64,000 nt of DNA. Source: Aquincola tertiaricarbonis (lineage in GTDB: Bacteria > Pseudomonadota > Gammaproteobacteria > Burkholderiales > Burkholderiaceae_C). Both the position numbers and the translations under genes were made by a program. Location: the NCBI RefSeq assembly GCF_023573145.1, contig NZ_CP097636.1:3100001-3164000 (forward strand), read 5' to 3'. The notes beneath the pieces are model-generated. The model ran no database searches, was not told the origin of the DNA, and was given only the letters and a program-made list of their open reading frames with translations. Shown piece after piece: positions 1 through 11,105 of this stretch; position 1 is the stretch's first letter; every line of letters begins with the position of its first letter.

Positions 1-549
1 CACCCCTGGGACGCCTTGTCGCGGCTGGACGCCGGCAGCTGGCATTCACGCGGCTACGCAGGTGAACCGCTGCCGCGGCTGGACGCCATCGCCGCCTACG
101 TGCTGCGCAACGGCTTTGCGCTGAACATCGAGATCAAGCCTACGCCGGGCGTGGAGCGCCGCACCGGCGAGGTGGTGGGCGCCGAGGTGCTGCGCCTGTG
201 GGCTGCGCAGCCGCAGGCGCTGCCGCCGCTGTTCAGCTCGTTCCAGCCCGAGTCGCTGGCCGGCGCCCGCGACACCGCACCAGAGGTGCCGCGTGCGCTG
301 CTGCTGGACAGCCTGCGTGAAGGCTGGCTTGAAGAAGCGCAGGGCCTGGGCTGCGTCGCGGTGGTGTGCAACCACAAGCTGCTGGACGCGGGGGTGATCG
401 GCCGCATCCACGCCGCCGGCCTGCGTTCGCTCTGCTACACGGTGAACGAAAGCGCCGATGCGCTACGGCTGGAAGCCGCGGGCATCGACGGTGTGATCAC
501 CGATGCGGTGGATCGGTTTTCGCCGGCGGTGGACCGTACCGCAGACTGA
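1..549 (+). CDS. ugpQ: Glycerophosphodiester phosphodiesterase, C-terminal part (5' end outside window)
   Basis: Hydrolyses glycerophosphodiesters to glycerol-3-phosphate plus an alcohol. The frame is open from base 1, so the gene starts upstream; about 182 residues are visible. They hold the second half of the GDPD TIM barrel: a DAGSW stretch, the metal-binding NIEIKP motif (about residue 45 of the fragment) and the typical C-terminal end GIDGVITDAVD. The N-terminal HRG catalytic motif is not in the window. The closest family is the cytosolic UgpQ type, which normally sits with the ugpBAEC glycerol-3-phosphate transporter; that neighbourhood would lie upstream and cannot be checked here. It is convergent with the MFS gene, with a 7-bp gap. 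Confidence 0.85.
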   Translation, partial: HPWDALSRLDAGSWHSRGYAGEPLPRLDAIAAYVLRNGFALNIEIKPTPGVERRTGEVVGAEVLRLWAAQPQALPPLFSSFQPESLAGARDTAPEVPRALLLDSLREGWLEEAQGLGCVAVVCNHKLLDAGVIGRIHAAGLRSLCYTVNESADALRLEAAGIDGVITDAVDRFSPAVDRTAD

Positions 550-556
550 GGCTGAC

Positions 557-1897
557 TCAGGCTTTCAACGGCATCGCCTCGGCGGCCGGATCTTCCGGGG
601 GCACCGCCTCCGACTTCGGCTGTGAAGGCAGGCTGCGCACCGCGCGGATCACCGGGTGGCGCAGTGCAGCCCCGGCCAACAGCAGGGCCGTGACGCCCGA
701 AAACAGCAGCGTGGCGCGCAGCGCCACATGCTCGCCCAGCCAGCCCCCCAGCAGCGCGCCCGGGCCCGCCGGCAGGATGATCAGCCAGCGCATAATGCTG
801 GTCATGCGGCCCAGCAAGGGCTCCGGCGTCACCGCCTGCCGCAGCGCCAGGAAGTTGATGAAGATCAGCACCGCGCCCACACCGAACAAGACCAGCATGG
901 CCACGAAAGCCGCGATGCCACCGTACTGCGGCGGCACCAGCGCCGCCAGCAGCCAGCCCAGGCCGCAGCAGCCGATGCCCAGCGTCAGGCAGGGGCCGGG
1001 CCCGATGCGCTCGCTGATGCGGTGGCCCAAGGTGCTGGCCAGCACCGTGCCGCCGCCCATGGCCACGTAGGCCAGGCCGATGGCACGCTCGGACATGCCC
1101 AGCTCGCGCGTGGCGTAGAGGATCTGCACCACCAGCGCGGCGTTGTGGCACATCTGCCAGAGGCCCACGGCCACTGCCAGCGCGATCAGCAGCCGGTGGT
1201 GGGCCACGAAGCGCAGGCCCTCCTTCAGCTGCGGCCAGAAGCGCCGGCCGACCTGGAGCTGCCGGTTCTCCCGCGCGTCCACGCCCCGCAGGATGCCCAC
1301 CGACACCAGCAGCAGCAGGGCATCGATCACCAGCGCCATCGGCGCGCCCACGGCCTTGATCAACGCGCCAGCCAGGCCCGGGCCCACCACCTCGGCACCG
1401 GACGTGGCCAGCGCATTCTTGGCATGCGCTTCCACCAGCCGCTCACGCGGCACCACCTGGGTGAGCACGATCTGCGCGGCGCTGCCCGCGGTGGTGTAGA
1501 CGGTGCCGATGAGAAAGCCCACCACGTACAGCCACGCGATGCTGAGCCAGCCCAGGGCCCAGGCCAGCGGAATGGTGAGCACCGCCACCGCCAGCGAGAA
1601 CTCGCCGGCCACATACACCGGCAGCTTGCGCACGCGGTCGAGCCACACGCCGGCGGGCAGCGAGAACAGCACGAAGGGCAGCAGCTCCATCGTGGTGAGC
1701 CAGCCCATCTGCGTGGGCGTGGCATGCAGCAGCAGCGCGGCGGTGAGCGGCAGCGCCAGCATGGTCACCTGGCCGCCCAGTGAGCTGCAAAGGATGGAGG
1801 TGAACAGCCGCCGGTAAGCCGCGTTGCGCAGCAGGTCGTTCGGCGGCAGTTGCAGCCTGCGGCGCCAGGCGGCGGGCAGGCGAAGAAGCGGCTTCAT
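557..1897 (-). CDS. MFS transporter, EntS/MFS_3-like
   Basis: Inner-membrane permease of about 446 residues with roughly 12 hydrophobic segments. The N-terminal half carries the RNAAYRRLFTSI start typical of MFS_3/EntS-like exporters and a loop 2-3 motif of the form GVWLDRVRK, the MFS GxLaDRxGRR equivalent. The substrate cannot be read from sequence; relatives export siderophores, drugs or metabolites. The start chosen is ATG at 1897 (MKPLLRLP); an in-frame ATG at 1942 and a TTG at 1948 would add 15-17 residues of non-hydrophobic leader. It is transcribed toward the glycerophosphodiesterase gene, and 107 bp separate its start from the end of argJ. Confidence 0.8.
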   Translation of the reverse strand: MKPLLRLPAAWRRRLQLPPNDLLRNAAYRRLFTSILCSSLGGQVTMLALPLTAALLLHATPTQMGWLTTMELLPFVLFSLPAGVWLDRVRKLPVYVAGEFSLAVAVLTIPLAWALGWLSIAWLYVVGFLIGTVYTTAGSAAQIVLTQVVPRERLVEAHAKNALATSGAEVVGPGLAGALIKAVGAPMALVIDALLLLVSVGILRGVDARENRQLQVGRRFWPQLKEGLRFVAHHRLLIALAVAVGLWQMCHNAALVVQILYATRELGMSERAIGLAYVAMGGGTVLASTLGHRISERIGPGPCLTLGIGCCGLGWLLAALVPPQYGGIAAFVAMLVLFGVGAVLIFINFLALRQAVTPEPLLGRMTSIMRWLIILPAGPGALLGGWLGEHVALRATLLFSGVTALLLAGAALRHPVIRAVRSLPSQPKSEAVPPEDPAAEAMPLKA

Positions 1898-2004
1898 GGG
1901 CTCGGGTCTCACGGATCGGCGGCACGCCTCGTGGGCGGCCATGGCCAATCCGGCAGGCTAACAGCGGCGCACAGACCGCAGCAAGCCCTACGAGCCGGCG
2001 AATA

Positions 2005-3234
2005 TCAGCTGCGGTAGTCGGCGTTGATGCTGACGTAGTCGTGCGAGAGGTCGCAGGTCCACACCGTGGCGCTGGCGCTGCCGCGGTGCAGGTTCACGCG
2101 CACGGTGATCTCGCTTTGCTTCATCACCCGCTGGCCGTCGGCTTCTTGGTACTCGGGGTGGCGGCCACCAGCGCGGGCCACGTGCACGTCGTCCAGGAAG
2201 AGGTCGATCTTCGACTGGTCGAGGTCGTCGATGCCCGCATAACCCACCGCCGCCAGGATGCGGCCCAAATTGGGGTCGCTGGCGAAGAAGGCGGTCTTGA
2301 CCAGCGGCGAATGCGCGATGGCGTAGGCCGCCAGCTTGCACTCGTCAGCCGTGCGGCCGCCGTCGATCTGCACGGTGATGAACTTGGTGGCGCCTTCGCC
2401 GTCGCGCACGATGGCCTGGGCCAGCTGCGTGGCCACGGCCACCACCGCATCGCGCAGCGCGCGGCCGTCGGCCGAGTCCAGCGACTCCACCGGCGCGTTG
2501 CCGGCCTGGCCGGTGGCCATCAGCACGAACGAGTCGTTGGTGGAGGTGTCGCCGTCGATGGTGATGCGGTTGAAGCTCAGGTCGGCCGCCTCACGCACCA
2601 GCGGCTGCAGCAGCGCGGGCGACACTGCCGCGTCGGTGGCCACGTAGCTCAGCATCGTGGCCATGTTGGGCCGGATCATGCCGGCGCCCTTGGAAATGCC
2701 GGTGACGGTGACGGTGCGGCCACCCACCTGCACCTGGCGCGAAGCGGCCTTGGGCAGGGTGTCGGTGGTCATGATGCCCTGGGCCGCATCGGCCCAGCCG
2801 TCGGCGCGCAGGTCGGCCAGCGCGGCGGGCAGGCCGGCTTCGATGCGGTCCACCGGCAGCGTTTCCATGATCACGCCGGTGGAAAACGGCAGCACCTGCT
2901 CGGGCGCCAGGTTCATCAGCCGCGCGGCGGCGGCGCAGGTGGCACGGGCGCGCTGCAGGCCGTCTTCGCCGGTGCCGGCGTTGGCGTTGCCGGTGTTGAT
3001 GACCAGTGCGCGGATGCCGCGGCCGGCCGCCAGGTGCGCCTGGCCCACCTGCACCGGCGCGGCGCAGAAGCGGTTGCGCGTGAACACGCCCGCCACCTGC
3101 GAACCTTCGTCCAGCGCGATCACCACCAGGTCCTTGCGATTGGCCTTGCGGATGCCCCCCATCGCGATGCCCAGCCGCACACCGGCGACGGGATGGAGGT
3201 CGGCAGGATTGGGCGCTTGCAGGTTCACGGGCAT
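2005..3234 (-). CDS. argJ: Bifunctional ornithine acetyltransferase / N-acetylglutamate synthase
   Basis: Recycles the acetyl group of N-acetylornithine onto glutamate in arginine biosynthesis. The 409-residue length fits the family. The proprotein self-cleavage site is visible as ATML (about residues 195-198), where the Thr becomes the N-terminal nucleophile of the beta chain after autoproteolysis. The upstream [14 protein letters not shown] block and the GDTSTNDS block are ArgJ signatures. ATG start at 3234. It lies 53 bp downstream of secA on the same strand, an order common in Burkholderiales. argB, another arginine gene, is elsewhere in the window. Whether it has both activities or only the transferase cannot be told from sequence. 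Confidence 0.95.
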   Translation of the reverse strand: MPVNLQAPNPADLHPVAGVRLGIAMGGIRKANRKDLVVIALDEGSQVAGVFTRNRFCAAPVQVGQAHLAAGRGIRALVINTGNANAGTGEDGLQRARATCAAAARLMNLAPEQVLPFSTGVIMETLPVDRIEAGLPAALADLRADGWADAAQGIMTTDTLPKAASRQVQVGGRTVTVTGISKGAGMIRPNMATMLSYVATDAAVSPALLQPLVREAADLSFNRITIDGDTSTNDSFVLMATGQAGNAPVESLDSADGRALRDAVVAVATQLAQAIVRDGEGATKFITVQIDGGRTADECKLAAYAIAHSPLVKTAFFASDPNLGRILAAVGYAGIDDLDQSKIDLFLDDVHVARAGGRHPEYQEADGQRVMKQSEITVRVNLHRGSASATVWTCDLSHDYVSINADYRS

Positions 3235-3287
3235 CGGCGGCCTCCGGTCGGTGCGGTCAGTTCAGCGGTGGATGACAAAGGGGCGGA

Positions 3288-6032
<2,745 letters not shown>

Positions 6033-6247
6033 GCGCTGAACGAAGCTGGAGAAGAATGAGCCGGCCGGCCCGCAAGAGGCCTGCTGACCGGAGGAGCCTG
6101 CAAGGCAGGAGCGAAGCACCTGAGGGCGCAGGCCCGGTTTGCAACGCCCGGCGGGCTGGAAAGCCGGGCGAACAGCGTGCCTTCCTGCTGGGCAGGCACG
6201 CATGGCGCTGAGCCGATCGAGTCTATCACCGGGGCTAGACTGCACCG

Positions 6248-6568
6248 ATGGCACGCACTCCCCCTGGCGGCAACCCGCCCACCCGACCGATCCGTGAGGC
6301 GCTGGAAGGCAGCGCGCCGCTGGCACGGCTGGTCGAGCGCGTGCAGGCCTCCAACCAACGCTACCGCGTGATCGAGCCGGCGCTGCCGCCGGCCCTTCGC
6401 CGGCACGTGCGGCCAGGTCCGGTGGACGAAGAAGGCTGGGCGCTGCTGGTCAGCAACGCCGCCGTGAGCGCCAAGCTGCGGCAGATGCTGCCGCGGCTGG
6501 TGGAACTGCTGCAGGAGGCGGACCTGCCCACGCCGGCGATCCGGATACGTGTGATGAGCGGCCCTTGA
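6248..6568 (+). CDS. dciA: DciA-like DUF721 protein (replicative helicase loader)
   Basis: A 106-residue protein of the DUF721 family. DciA is the ancestral loader of DnaB helicase in bacteria that lack the phage-derived DnaC or DnaI. The fold is recognised from a short N-terminal helix ([13 protein letters not shown]), the central basic segment RRHVRPG and the conserved [22 protein letters not shown] helix that follows. Proximity to secA is typical of the family in beta- and gammaproteobacteria. ATG start at 6248. The assignment rests on pattern and neighbourhood; loader function is inferred from the family. Confidence 0.75.
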   Translation: MARTPPGGNPPTRPIREALEGSAPLARLVERVQASNQRYRVIEPALPPALRRHVRPGPVDEEGWALLVSNAAVSAKLRQMLPRLVELLQEADLPTPAIRIRVMSGP

Positions 6569-6774
6569 AGCCGGCCTTGCCCAGCAGGGGAGCGCGAGCG
6601 CCGGTCACGGAGATGATGAGCGGTGAAAACTGCGCCGCAAAATGATAGGCATTTCCTATGCACTGGCGGATAGGATGCAAGTACGCTTTCGCGCATAAAT
6701 CCCGCCCCCGCCAGTAGGCCCGCCAACATCCGGCGGAAACCGAACACCGGGGGCAACCTGTTTGTGGGGCTAAC
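6569..6774. other. Intergenic region between dciA and the NYN gene
   Basis: 206 bp with no credible gene. It is less GC-rich than its surroundings and holds a small inverted repeat, ATAGG-CATTT-CCTAT (6645-6659), with a related GGATAGGATG a few bases further on. This could be a regulatory site for the NYN gene that starts at 6775, but no convincing -35/-10 pair was found. Confidence 0.3.
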
Positions 6775-7215
6775 GTGAGGGTGGCGATCCTCGTCGACGC
6801 CGCCTTCTTCATCCGGCGCTATGGTGCCTTGGTCCCAAATGGCAGGGACCACGAGGGCAAGATCGTCGCAGAGTGCCTGCACGAATGGGCTTGCCGTCAC
6901 CTGGGCGACGATGGAGCGGGCCACGCCACTCCTGCAGGCTCTCGCGGGGAGCTGTACCGGATCTTCGTCTACGACTGCCCACCGTTTTCTGGGAAGCTCC
7001 ACCACCCGCTTTCGGGCGCGTACATCGATTTCGCGAAGACTGGCCTGTATCAGAGACGCACAGCGTTCCATGAGCGACTGAAGCAGTTGCGCAAGGTAGC
7101 GCTCCGGCTTGGGCACCTTGGTGATGTCAGGAACTGGGCGATCAAGCCCGCCGTTCAGGCGGATCTTCTAAGAGGGAGGCGCGATCTTCGTGAGCGTCCA
7201 GCCGCCCCACCTTGA
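6775..7215 (+). pseudogene. NYN-domain (LabA-like/PIN-fold) protein, N-terminal fragment cut by IS66
   Basis: First part of a split gene. It starts with GTG and MRVAILVDAAFF, the beta-1 strand and first catalytic Asp (residue 8) of NYN ribonuclease-like domains, followed by YRIFVYDCPPF and the KVALRLGHL segment of this family. Native sequence ends at residue 136-138 (GRRDL), exactly at the target duplication. The last residues, RERPAAPP, are read from the IS66 left end and stop at 7215. Removing the element and one 8-bp duplication rejoins the frame to the fragment at 9850 and gives about 303 residues. Alone it lacks the second metal-binding Asp and should be inactive as a nuclease. Confidence 0.85.
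7182..7189. repeat. IS66 target site duplication, left copy
   Basis: CGATCTTC, identical to 9849-9856. Eight base pairs is the duplication length characteristic of IS66-family transposition. The site lies inside the NYN reading frame. Confidence 0.9.
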
Positions 7216-7217
7216 CG
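7190..7217. repeat. IS66 terminal inverted repeat, left (tnpC side)
   Basis: Begins GTGAGCGTCCAG. Compared with the reverse complement of 9821-9848, the first 12 bases match exactly and about 10 of the next 16 match. Confidence 0.88.
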
Positions 7218-7229
7218 TCGAGAAGGCGT

Positions 7230-8960
7230 TCAGGCTTTCGCTGCAGTCCAGCGATGCGGCAGCAGTTCATCGAGCCGGGTGTTGAGCAGCGTCGGCAGAC
7301 GCTGCAACACGTCGCGCAGGTAGGCCCACGGTTCGTGCCCATTCATCCGTGCCGACTGCACTAGGCTCATCACGATGGCAGCGCGTTGGCCGGCGAGCTC
7401 GCTGCCCACGAACTGCCATGCCTTGCGTCCCATTGCCCAGGGCTTGATCTGACGCTCCAGGTGGTTGTTGTCGATGGCCACAGCACCGTCGTCGAGGTGC
7501 CGCGTCAGCGCCGCCCAATGGCTCAGCGTGTAATCGATCGCCTTGGCCGTCGCGCCGCCGTCTGGGACCAGCCGTCGCTCCAGGCCCAGCCACTGCTGGA
7601 GCTCGTCCCATAGCGGCTTGGCAAGCCTCTGCCGCAGAGCTCGGCGCTCGTCGTCGCTGAGGCCCTTGAGTTCGCCCTCGACTTCATAGATGCGGGCGAA
7701 CCGCCGCAGCGCGTCAACCCCGATGGGGCTCGTGCCCTCGTGCGCGAGCTCTTCGAAGTTCCTGCGCGCATGCGCGGCGCATGCGGCGCTGATGCGACCC
7801 GGGTAGTGCTGTGGGTCCACCACGGCCTCGTACGCACCGTAGCGGTCAGTGAGCAGCGTCCCGGACCATCGTCGCTCGCCGCGTCGCTCGTCGCCGTTGA
7901 GGAAGGCCACCGGGTACTGCGCCCCGCGCCCGCGGCAGAAGTCGTAGACGACGCCGGGCACCGCGTCGTGCCAACTTCGCGCGTAGGCCCACATGTAGGC
8001 CCGGCGTGTCCTGCCTGCGCCGGGGTCCAGCAAGGCCACCGGCGTCTCGTCAGCGTGCAGCACGCGGCAATCGAGCACGAAGCGCTTGTGCAGCACGTAC
8101 AGCGGCTCCAACGCCGCGCCCACCTGACCGGTCCCGACTGCCAACGTCGAGCGCGGGGTGTGCACGCCGGAGCGGGCGTTGATGGTCTCTTGACGGTAGT
8201 ACGGCAGGTGGTCCACGAAGCGGCTGATCGCCGTGTGCGCCAGCAGCCCGCTGGCGGCGATGCCGCCCTCAACGATCTCCGGCACGCTGGGCGCCTGCTT
8301 GAGGACCTGGCAGTGCCGGCAAGCCCACTTGCCATAGATGTGGCGGTGCACGAAGAACTCGGCCGGCACGATGTCGAGCCGCTCGGTGACGTCTTCACCG
8401 ATGCGCTTCATGGGACGTCCGCAACCCTGCTCCTGGCAGTTGGTGCTGTCGGGCTCATGGCGATGCTCGACGCGACGCAGGTGCGCCGGCAGTGCACTGC
8501 GACGGGGCTGACGTGACGGCGCCTTGGGCTGGGTGCCGGCGGCCGCCGCGGCGGCCTCGGCTTCACGGCGTAGACGCTCGAGCTGCGCACGCAGCGCGGC
8601 TTCGTCCTCGGCCAGCGTCTCTTCGAACAGGCGACGCTGGTCAGCGTTCATGGCCTCTGACTTGGCCCCGTAGGTCCAGCGCTTGAGCCGCGCGAGCTCG
8701 AAGTTGATCTTCTCGATCTTGGCCTCGCGCAGCGCGATCTCGCGGTCCTTGCGCTGCAGCAGCGCATCGCGCTGCGCCAGCTCCGCAGCTCGCTCCGCGA
8801 GCGCCTGGTCGCGCTGCATGAGGGCTTGGTCACGCTCGCCGAGTTGCTGCGCCTGGGCCTGCACCTGCTGCTGCAGCTGGGCGATCAGCGCGGCGACCTC
8901 GGGCGAGAGGCCCTCGGGATCAGTGGGAAGAAGACCACGCATGCCGAGCATGCGGGGCAT
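7230..8960 (-). CDS. tnpC: IS66 family transposase TnpC (DDE)
   Basis: Catalyses transposition of the element. It has about 576 residues from ATG 8960; the frame continues upstream to a TTG at 9005, and ATGs at 8951 and 8942 are alternatives. The parts in order are a long N-terminal coiled coil rich in Gln, Arg and Glu, a leucine-zipper-like LKRWTYGAKSEAM helix, a Cys-containing zinc-binding segment (CQEQGC then CRHC), the RNase-H-like core with LHADETP (first Asp) and LLTDRYGAYEA (second Asp), and DNNHLERQIKPWAMGRK (Glu) followed by the family C-terminus ending LDELLPHRW. No frameshift is seen. It follows tnpB by 72 bp. Confidence 0.93.
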   Translation of the reverse strand: MPRMLGMRGLLPTDPEGLSPEVAALIAQLQQQVQAQAQQLGERDQALMQRDQALAERAAELAQRDALLQRKDREIALREAKIEKINFELARLKRWTYGAKSEAMNADQRRLFEETLAEDEAALRAQLERLRREAEAAAAAAGTQPKAPSRQPRRSALPAHLRRVEHRHEPDSTNCQEQGCGRPMKRIGEDVTERLDIVPAEFFVHRHIYGKWACRHCQVLKQAPSVPEIVEGGIAASGLLAHTAISRFVDHLPYYRQETINARSGVHTPRSTLAVGTGQVGAALEPLYVLHKRFVLDCRVLHADETPVALLDPGAGRTRRAYMWAYARSWHDAVPGVVYDFCRGRGAQYPVAFLNGDERRGERRWSGTLLTDRYGAYEAVVDPQHYPGRISAACAAHARRNFEELAHEGTSPIGVDALRRFARIYEVEGELKGLSDDERRALRQRLAKPLWDELQQWLGLERRLVPDGGATAKAIDYTLSHWAALTRHLDDGAVAIDNNHLERQIKPWAMGRKAWQFVGSELAGQRAAIVMSLVQSARMNGHEPWAYLRDVLQRLPTLLNTRLDELLPHRWTAAKA

Positions 8961-9032
8961 CGTGCCATAGCCCGCCACGCGGCCTATCGGCACATGCACT
9001 GTCAACCGATCATGGCTGACCGCACGCCAGAT

Positions 9033-9371
9033 TCAGGCCCGCGTGATGGCGCTGAGCTCATGAAGCCGCTGCCACGGCAGGCCCAGCATCAGGGCATCGA
9101 ACTGCGCCTGCGTCAGCGTCCACGAGGGCGCCACGCCGCCAGCGACGGGCCACACGAATCGCCCGCTGTTCAAGCGCCGCGACGCGCACCACAGCCCGAA
9201 GCCGTCATGCATGAGCAGCTTGACGCGGGTGCCACGGGCATTGGCGAACAGATAGCCGTGGTGAGCGTGCGCCACGCCGAACACTTGCACCACGCGCGCC
9301 AGCAGCCGCTCGGGTCCAGCCCGCATGTCCACGGGCTCGGCGGACAGCCACATCGCGTCGATGCGGATCAT
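9033..9371 (-). CDS. tnpB: IS66 family accessory protein TnpB
   Basis: Small conserved IS66 protein (Orf2 type) required for efficient transposition; its biochemical role is unsettled. It has 112 residues from ATG 9371 (MIRIDAMWLS). This start overlaps the tnpA stop codon as ATGA, which indicates coupled translation. The motif series PVDMRAG, HHGYLFANARGTRVKLLMHD and GFGLWCASRRLNSGRFVWP is diagnostic of the family. The frame is open for 10 codons further upstream inside tnpA, but the overlap start fits better. Confidence 0.93.
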   Translation of the reverse strand: MIRIDAMWLSAEPVDMRAGPERLLARVVQVFGVAHAHHGYLFANARGTRVKLLMHDGFGLWCASRRLNSGRFVWPVAGGVAPSWTLTQAQFDALMLGLPWQRLHELSAITRA

Positions 9372-9796
9372 CGAAGCAGCTCGCGCATCCAGGCCGCGCA
9401 TTCGCTGGCCGCACTGGCCGGCCAGGTTACCGTGACCGCTGTCACGCCGCGCTGCAGCTCGATGCGGATGTCAGTTAGCGCGGCCGGCTCGCTGGGCGCA
9501 GGCAGTTGTACCGGAACGAACGAGGACCTGTGCTCAGGCGCCTGAACTTCACCAGGGGTCATCCCGCGAAGGGCGCCGGCCGCGGGCTTCATCTCGGCCT
9601 CGCGCACCCACCGACGCAGCAAGTTGGCGTTGACGCCATGGGCCATCGCCACCGCCGCCATCGACATGCCCGGTTGCAGGCAACTGGCCACCGCGCCGGC
9701 CTTGAATTCATCGCTGTGCGTACGACGCCGACGGCGAGGGCCACCTTGTAGATCGGGGATAGTGTTCACGTGTCCACCAAAAGTCGAAGTGGACAT
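9368..9796 (-). CDS. tnpA: IS66 family protein TnpA (helix-turn-helix)
   Basis: First gene of the element, 142 residues, with an IS3/IS911-like HTH: RRRRTHSDEFKAGAVASCLQ, then MSMAAVAMAHGVNANLLRRW (about residues 23-65), a DNA-binding fold in which Orf1-type proteins recognise the element ends. The C-terminal half includes DIRIELQRGVTAVTVTWP, common in IS66 Orf1. ATG start at 9796, 52 bp inside the right end of the element. Confidence 0.9.
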   Translation of the reverse strand: MSTSTFGGHVNTIPDLQGGPRRRRRTHSDEFKAGAVASCLQPGMSMAAVAMAHGVNANLLRRWVREAEMKPAAGALRGMTPGEVQAPEHRSSFVPVQLPAPSEPAALTDIRIELQRGVTAVTVTWPASAASECAAWMRELLR

Positions 9797-9820
9797 GAGA
9801 CTCCTATTCGCCTACCCGGC

Positions 9821-9848
9821 CTTCAAGATGGTCGGCCTGGACGCTCAC
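9821..9848. repeat. IS66 terminal inverted repeat, right (tnpA side)
   Basis: The reverse complement begins GTGAGCGTCCAG, identical to the first 12 bases of the left end; the rest matches imperfectly. Confidence 0.88.
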
Positions 9849-9856
9849 CGATCTTC
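9849..9856. repeat. IS66 target site duplication, right copy
   Basis: CGATCTTC, identical to 7182-7189. It lies in the same codon phase of the NYN gene, so both copies encode D-L. Confidence 0.9.
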
Positions 9857-10353
9857 AGTCGCTCACGGAAGAAGACGTCACCCTCGACACCAAGCAAAAA
9901 GGCGTCGATATGCGCATAGGCGTTGATGTGGCGTCCCTTGCGTTCAATAAGCAGGTTGACCGCATCATCTTGGTGGCAGGCGACGCTGACTTCGTACCAG
10001 CCGCAAAGCTCGCCCGGCGCGAAGGCCTGGACTTCGTGCTGGACTCTATGCACGCAACCATCGCCCCCAGCCTCTACGAGCACATTGACGGTTTGGTCAG
10101 CATGTCGCCCAAGCCGGCCAATCACCAGGACGAAAAGCACCCGCCGAAGGACTTTGCGCCTGTCATGAGCTACGAGGTTGAGCTACCACACAAGTCCATC
10201 AGCGAGCAGGCGGCGTGGCAGCAGATGAAGCCTAACCTGCAAACGATCTTTTCGGCTTTCACTGCTGCCGCCCATGGCAGCGTGCAGGCAACTGCTTCGG
10301 GAGGCAACAGCCCGTCGCAGTCACGAGAGGACGGCGACAACAAAGCCAGCTGA
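9850..10353 (+). pseudogene. NYN-domain protein, C-terminal fragment beyond IS66
   Basis: Continuation of the gene broken at 7182. In the original frame it reads DLQSLTEEDVTLDTKQKG, then VDMRIGVDVASLAF and ILVAGDADFVPAAKLARREG, the hallmark second half of NYN/LabA-like domains with the GDxDF metal-binding Asp, followed by EHIDGL. The tail of about 80 residues is polar and Ser-rich. The only ATG that could restart translation is at 9910, which would leave a truncated 147-residue product without the N-terminal catalytic strand. Codon use is less GC-biased than in neighbouring genes, so the gene may have been acquired. Confidence 0.82.
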
Positions 10354-10425
10354 GCCCACCAGCGCGACAACCCGTCGCGACCTCCGCACATAGGTGGTCA
10401 CTCGCGCCGCAAGGCACGCAGACTG

Positions 10426-10501
10426 TGGTGCCGGCTTTCGGAATCGAACCGAAGACCTTCCGCTTACAAGGCGGGTGCTCTACCAACTGAGCTAAGCCGG
10501 C
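10426..10501 (-). tRNA. tRNA-Thr (anticodon TGT)
   Basis: Read on the minus strand it is a 76-nt cloverleaf. The acceptor GCCGGCT pairs with AGCCGGC, then discriminator A and an encoded CCA. The D stem is GCTC/GAGC around AGTTGGTA, the anticodon loop is CTTGTAA with anticodon TGT reading ACA codons, and the T arm contains GGTTCGATTCC. The first anticodon-stem pair (C27-A43) is mismatched; the other four pair. It lies between the NYN gene fragment and sspB. Confidence 0.95.
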
Positions 10502-10550
10502 ACGGCGCGATCGATGATTCTAGAGGGCAGCCCGCAGGCTGCCCCGGGCG

Positions 10551-11099
10551 CTACTTGATGCGCTTGAGCGAGGGACGTGCACCACCGCCGCTGGGCGGCT
10601 CGGGCGGCTCTTCGCCGGGGGGCGTGCCGTCACCTTCCGATTCGGCCGCCAGCCGCAGGCCGCGCGGGCCGGCGGGCGCCGCAGCCGGTGCGGGCGCGGC
10701 GGCACCGGCCTGCTCGGGGGCGGGCGCGGCGGTCTCGTCGCTCACCGGACCAGCCGTGCTCTCGGTCGGCATCGGGAAGGCCATGCCCTGCCCGTTTTCA
10801 CGTGCATAGATGGCCACCACGTGGTCGATGGGCACCACGATGTCCCGCGGCTGGCCGCCGAAGCGGGCGCGAAACTCGATGAACTCGTTGCCCAGCTTCA
10901 GCCCGCTGGTCGCCTCGAAGCCCACGTTCAGAACGATCTCGTTGTTCTTCACGTACTCCATCGGCACCTGCACGCTGCGGTCGACGAAGACCGCGACGTA
11001 AGGCGTGAAGCCGTTGTCGGTGCACCAGTCGTGCAGCGCACGGATGAGGTAAGGGCGAGTGGAAGTGCCCTGCCCTTCCGGAGCGATCGGCGACGTCAT
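10551..11099 (-). CDS. sspB: ClpXP protease specificity-enhancing factor SspB
   Basis: Adaptor that tethers ssrA-tagged and some other substrates to ClpX. It has 182 residues: an N-terminal substrate-binding domain (about 1-120) with RPYLIRALHDWCTDNGFTPY, the VPMEYVKNNEIVLNV strand and the FGGQPRDIVVPIDHVVAIYARENGQGM end of the fold. A flexible tail rich in Ala, Pro and Glu follows and finishes with RPSLKRIK; in the family the extreme C-terminus is the ClpX-docking peptide (an LRVVK-like motif). It starts 6 bp after sspA ends, so the two genes form one operon as in E. coli. Confidence 0.95.
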   Translation of the reverse strand: MTSPIAPEGQGTSTRPYLIRALHDWCTDNGFTPYVAVFVDRSVQVPMEYVKNNEIVLNVGFEATSGLKLGNEFIEFRARFGGQPRDIVVPIDHVVAIYARENGQGMAFPMPTESTAGPVSDETAAPAPEQAGAAAPAPAAAPAGPRGLRLAAESEGDGTPPGEEPPEPPSGGGARPSLKRIK

Positions 11100-11105
11100 G
11101 CCAGC

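Larger units (their letters stand above)
7190..9848 (-). mobile_element. Complete IS66-family insertion sequence, 2659 bp
   Basis: The borders were set by reconstructing the interrupted NYN gene. Inside the 8-bp duplications both ends begin GTGAGCGTCCAG when read inward and continue as imperfect inverted repeats (about 22 of 28 positions match). The element carries the standard IS66 set tnpA-tnpB-tnpC on the minus strand, with tnpA and tnpB overlapping by 4 bp. All three frames are intact and both ends are present with a perfect target duplication, so the copy looks recent and possibly still mobile. Confidence 0.93.

Noticed and set aside
6220..6241. Inverted TAGACT hexamers between secA and dciA read as divergent -10 elements
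   Set aside because: Neither has a plausible -35 at 16-18 bp, and the right-hand one would leave dciA almost leaderless; kept only as an observation.
9765..9796. TGTCCAC/GTGGACA inverted repeat considered as the right end of the IS66 element
   Set aside because: The target duplication and matching terminal sequences place the true end at 9848; this repeat lies inside the element, just upstream of tnpA.
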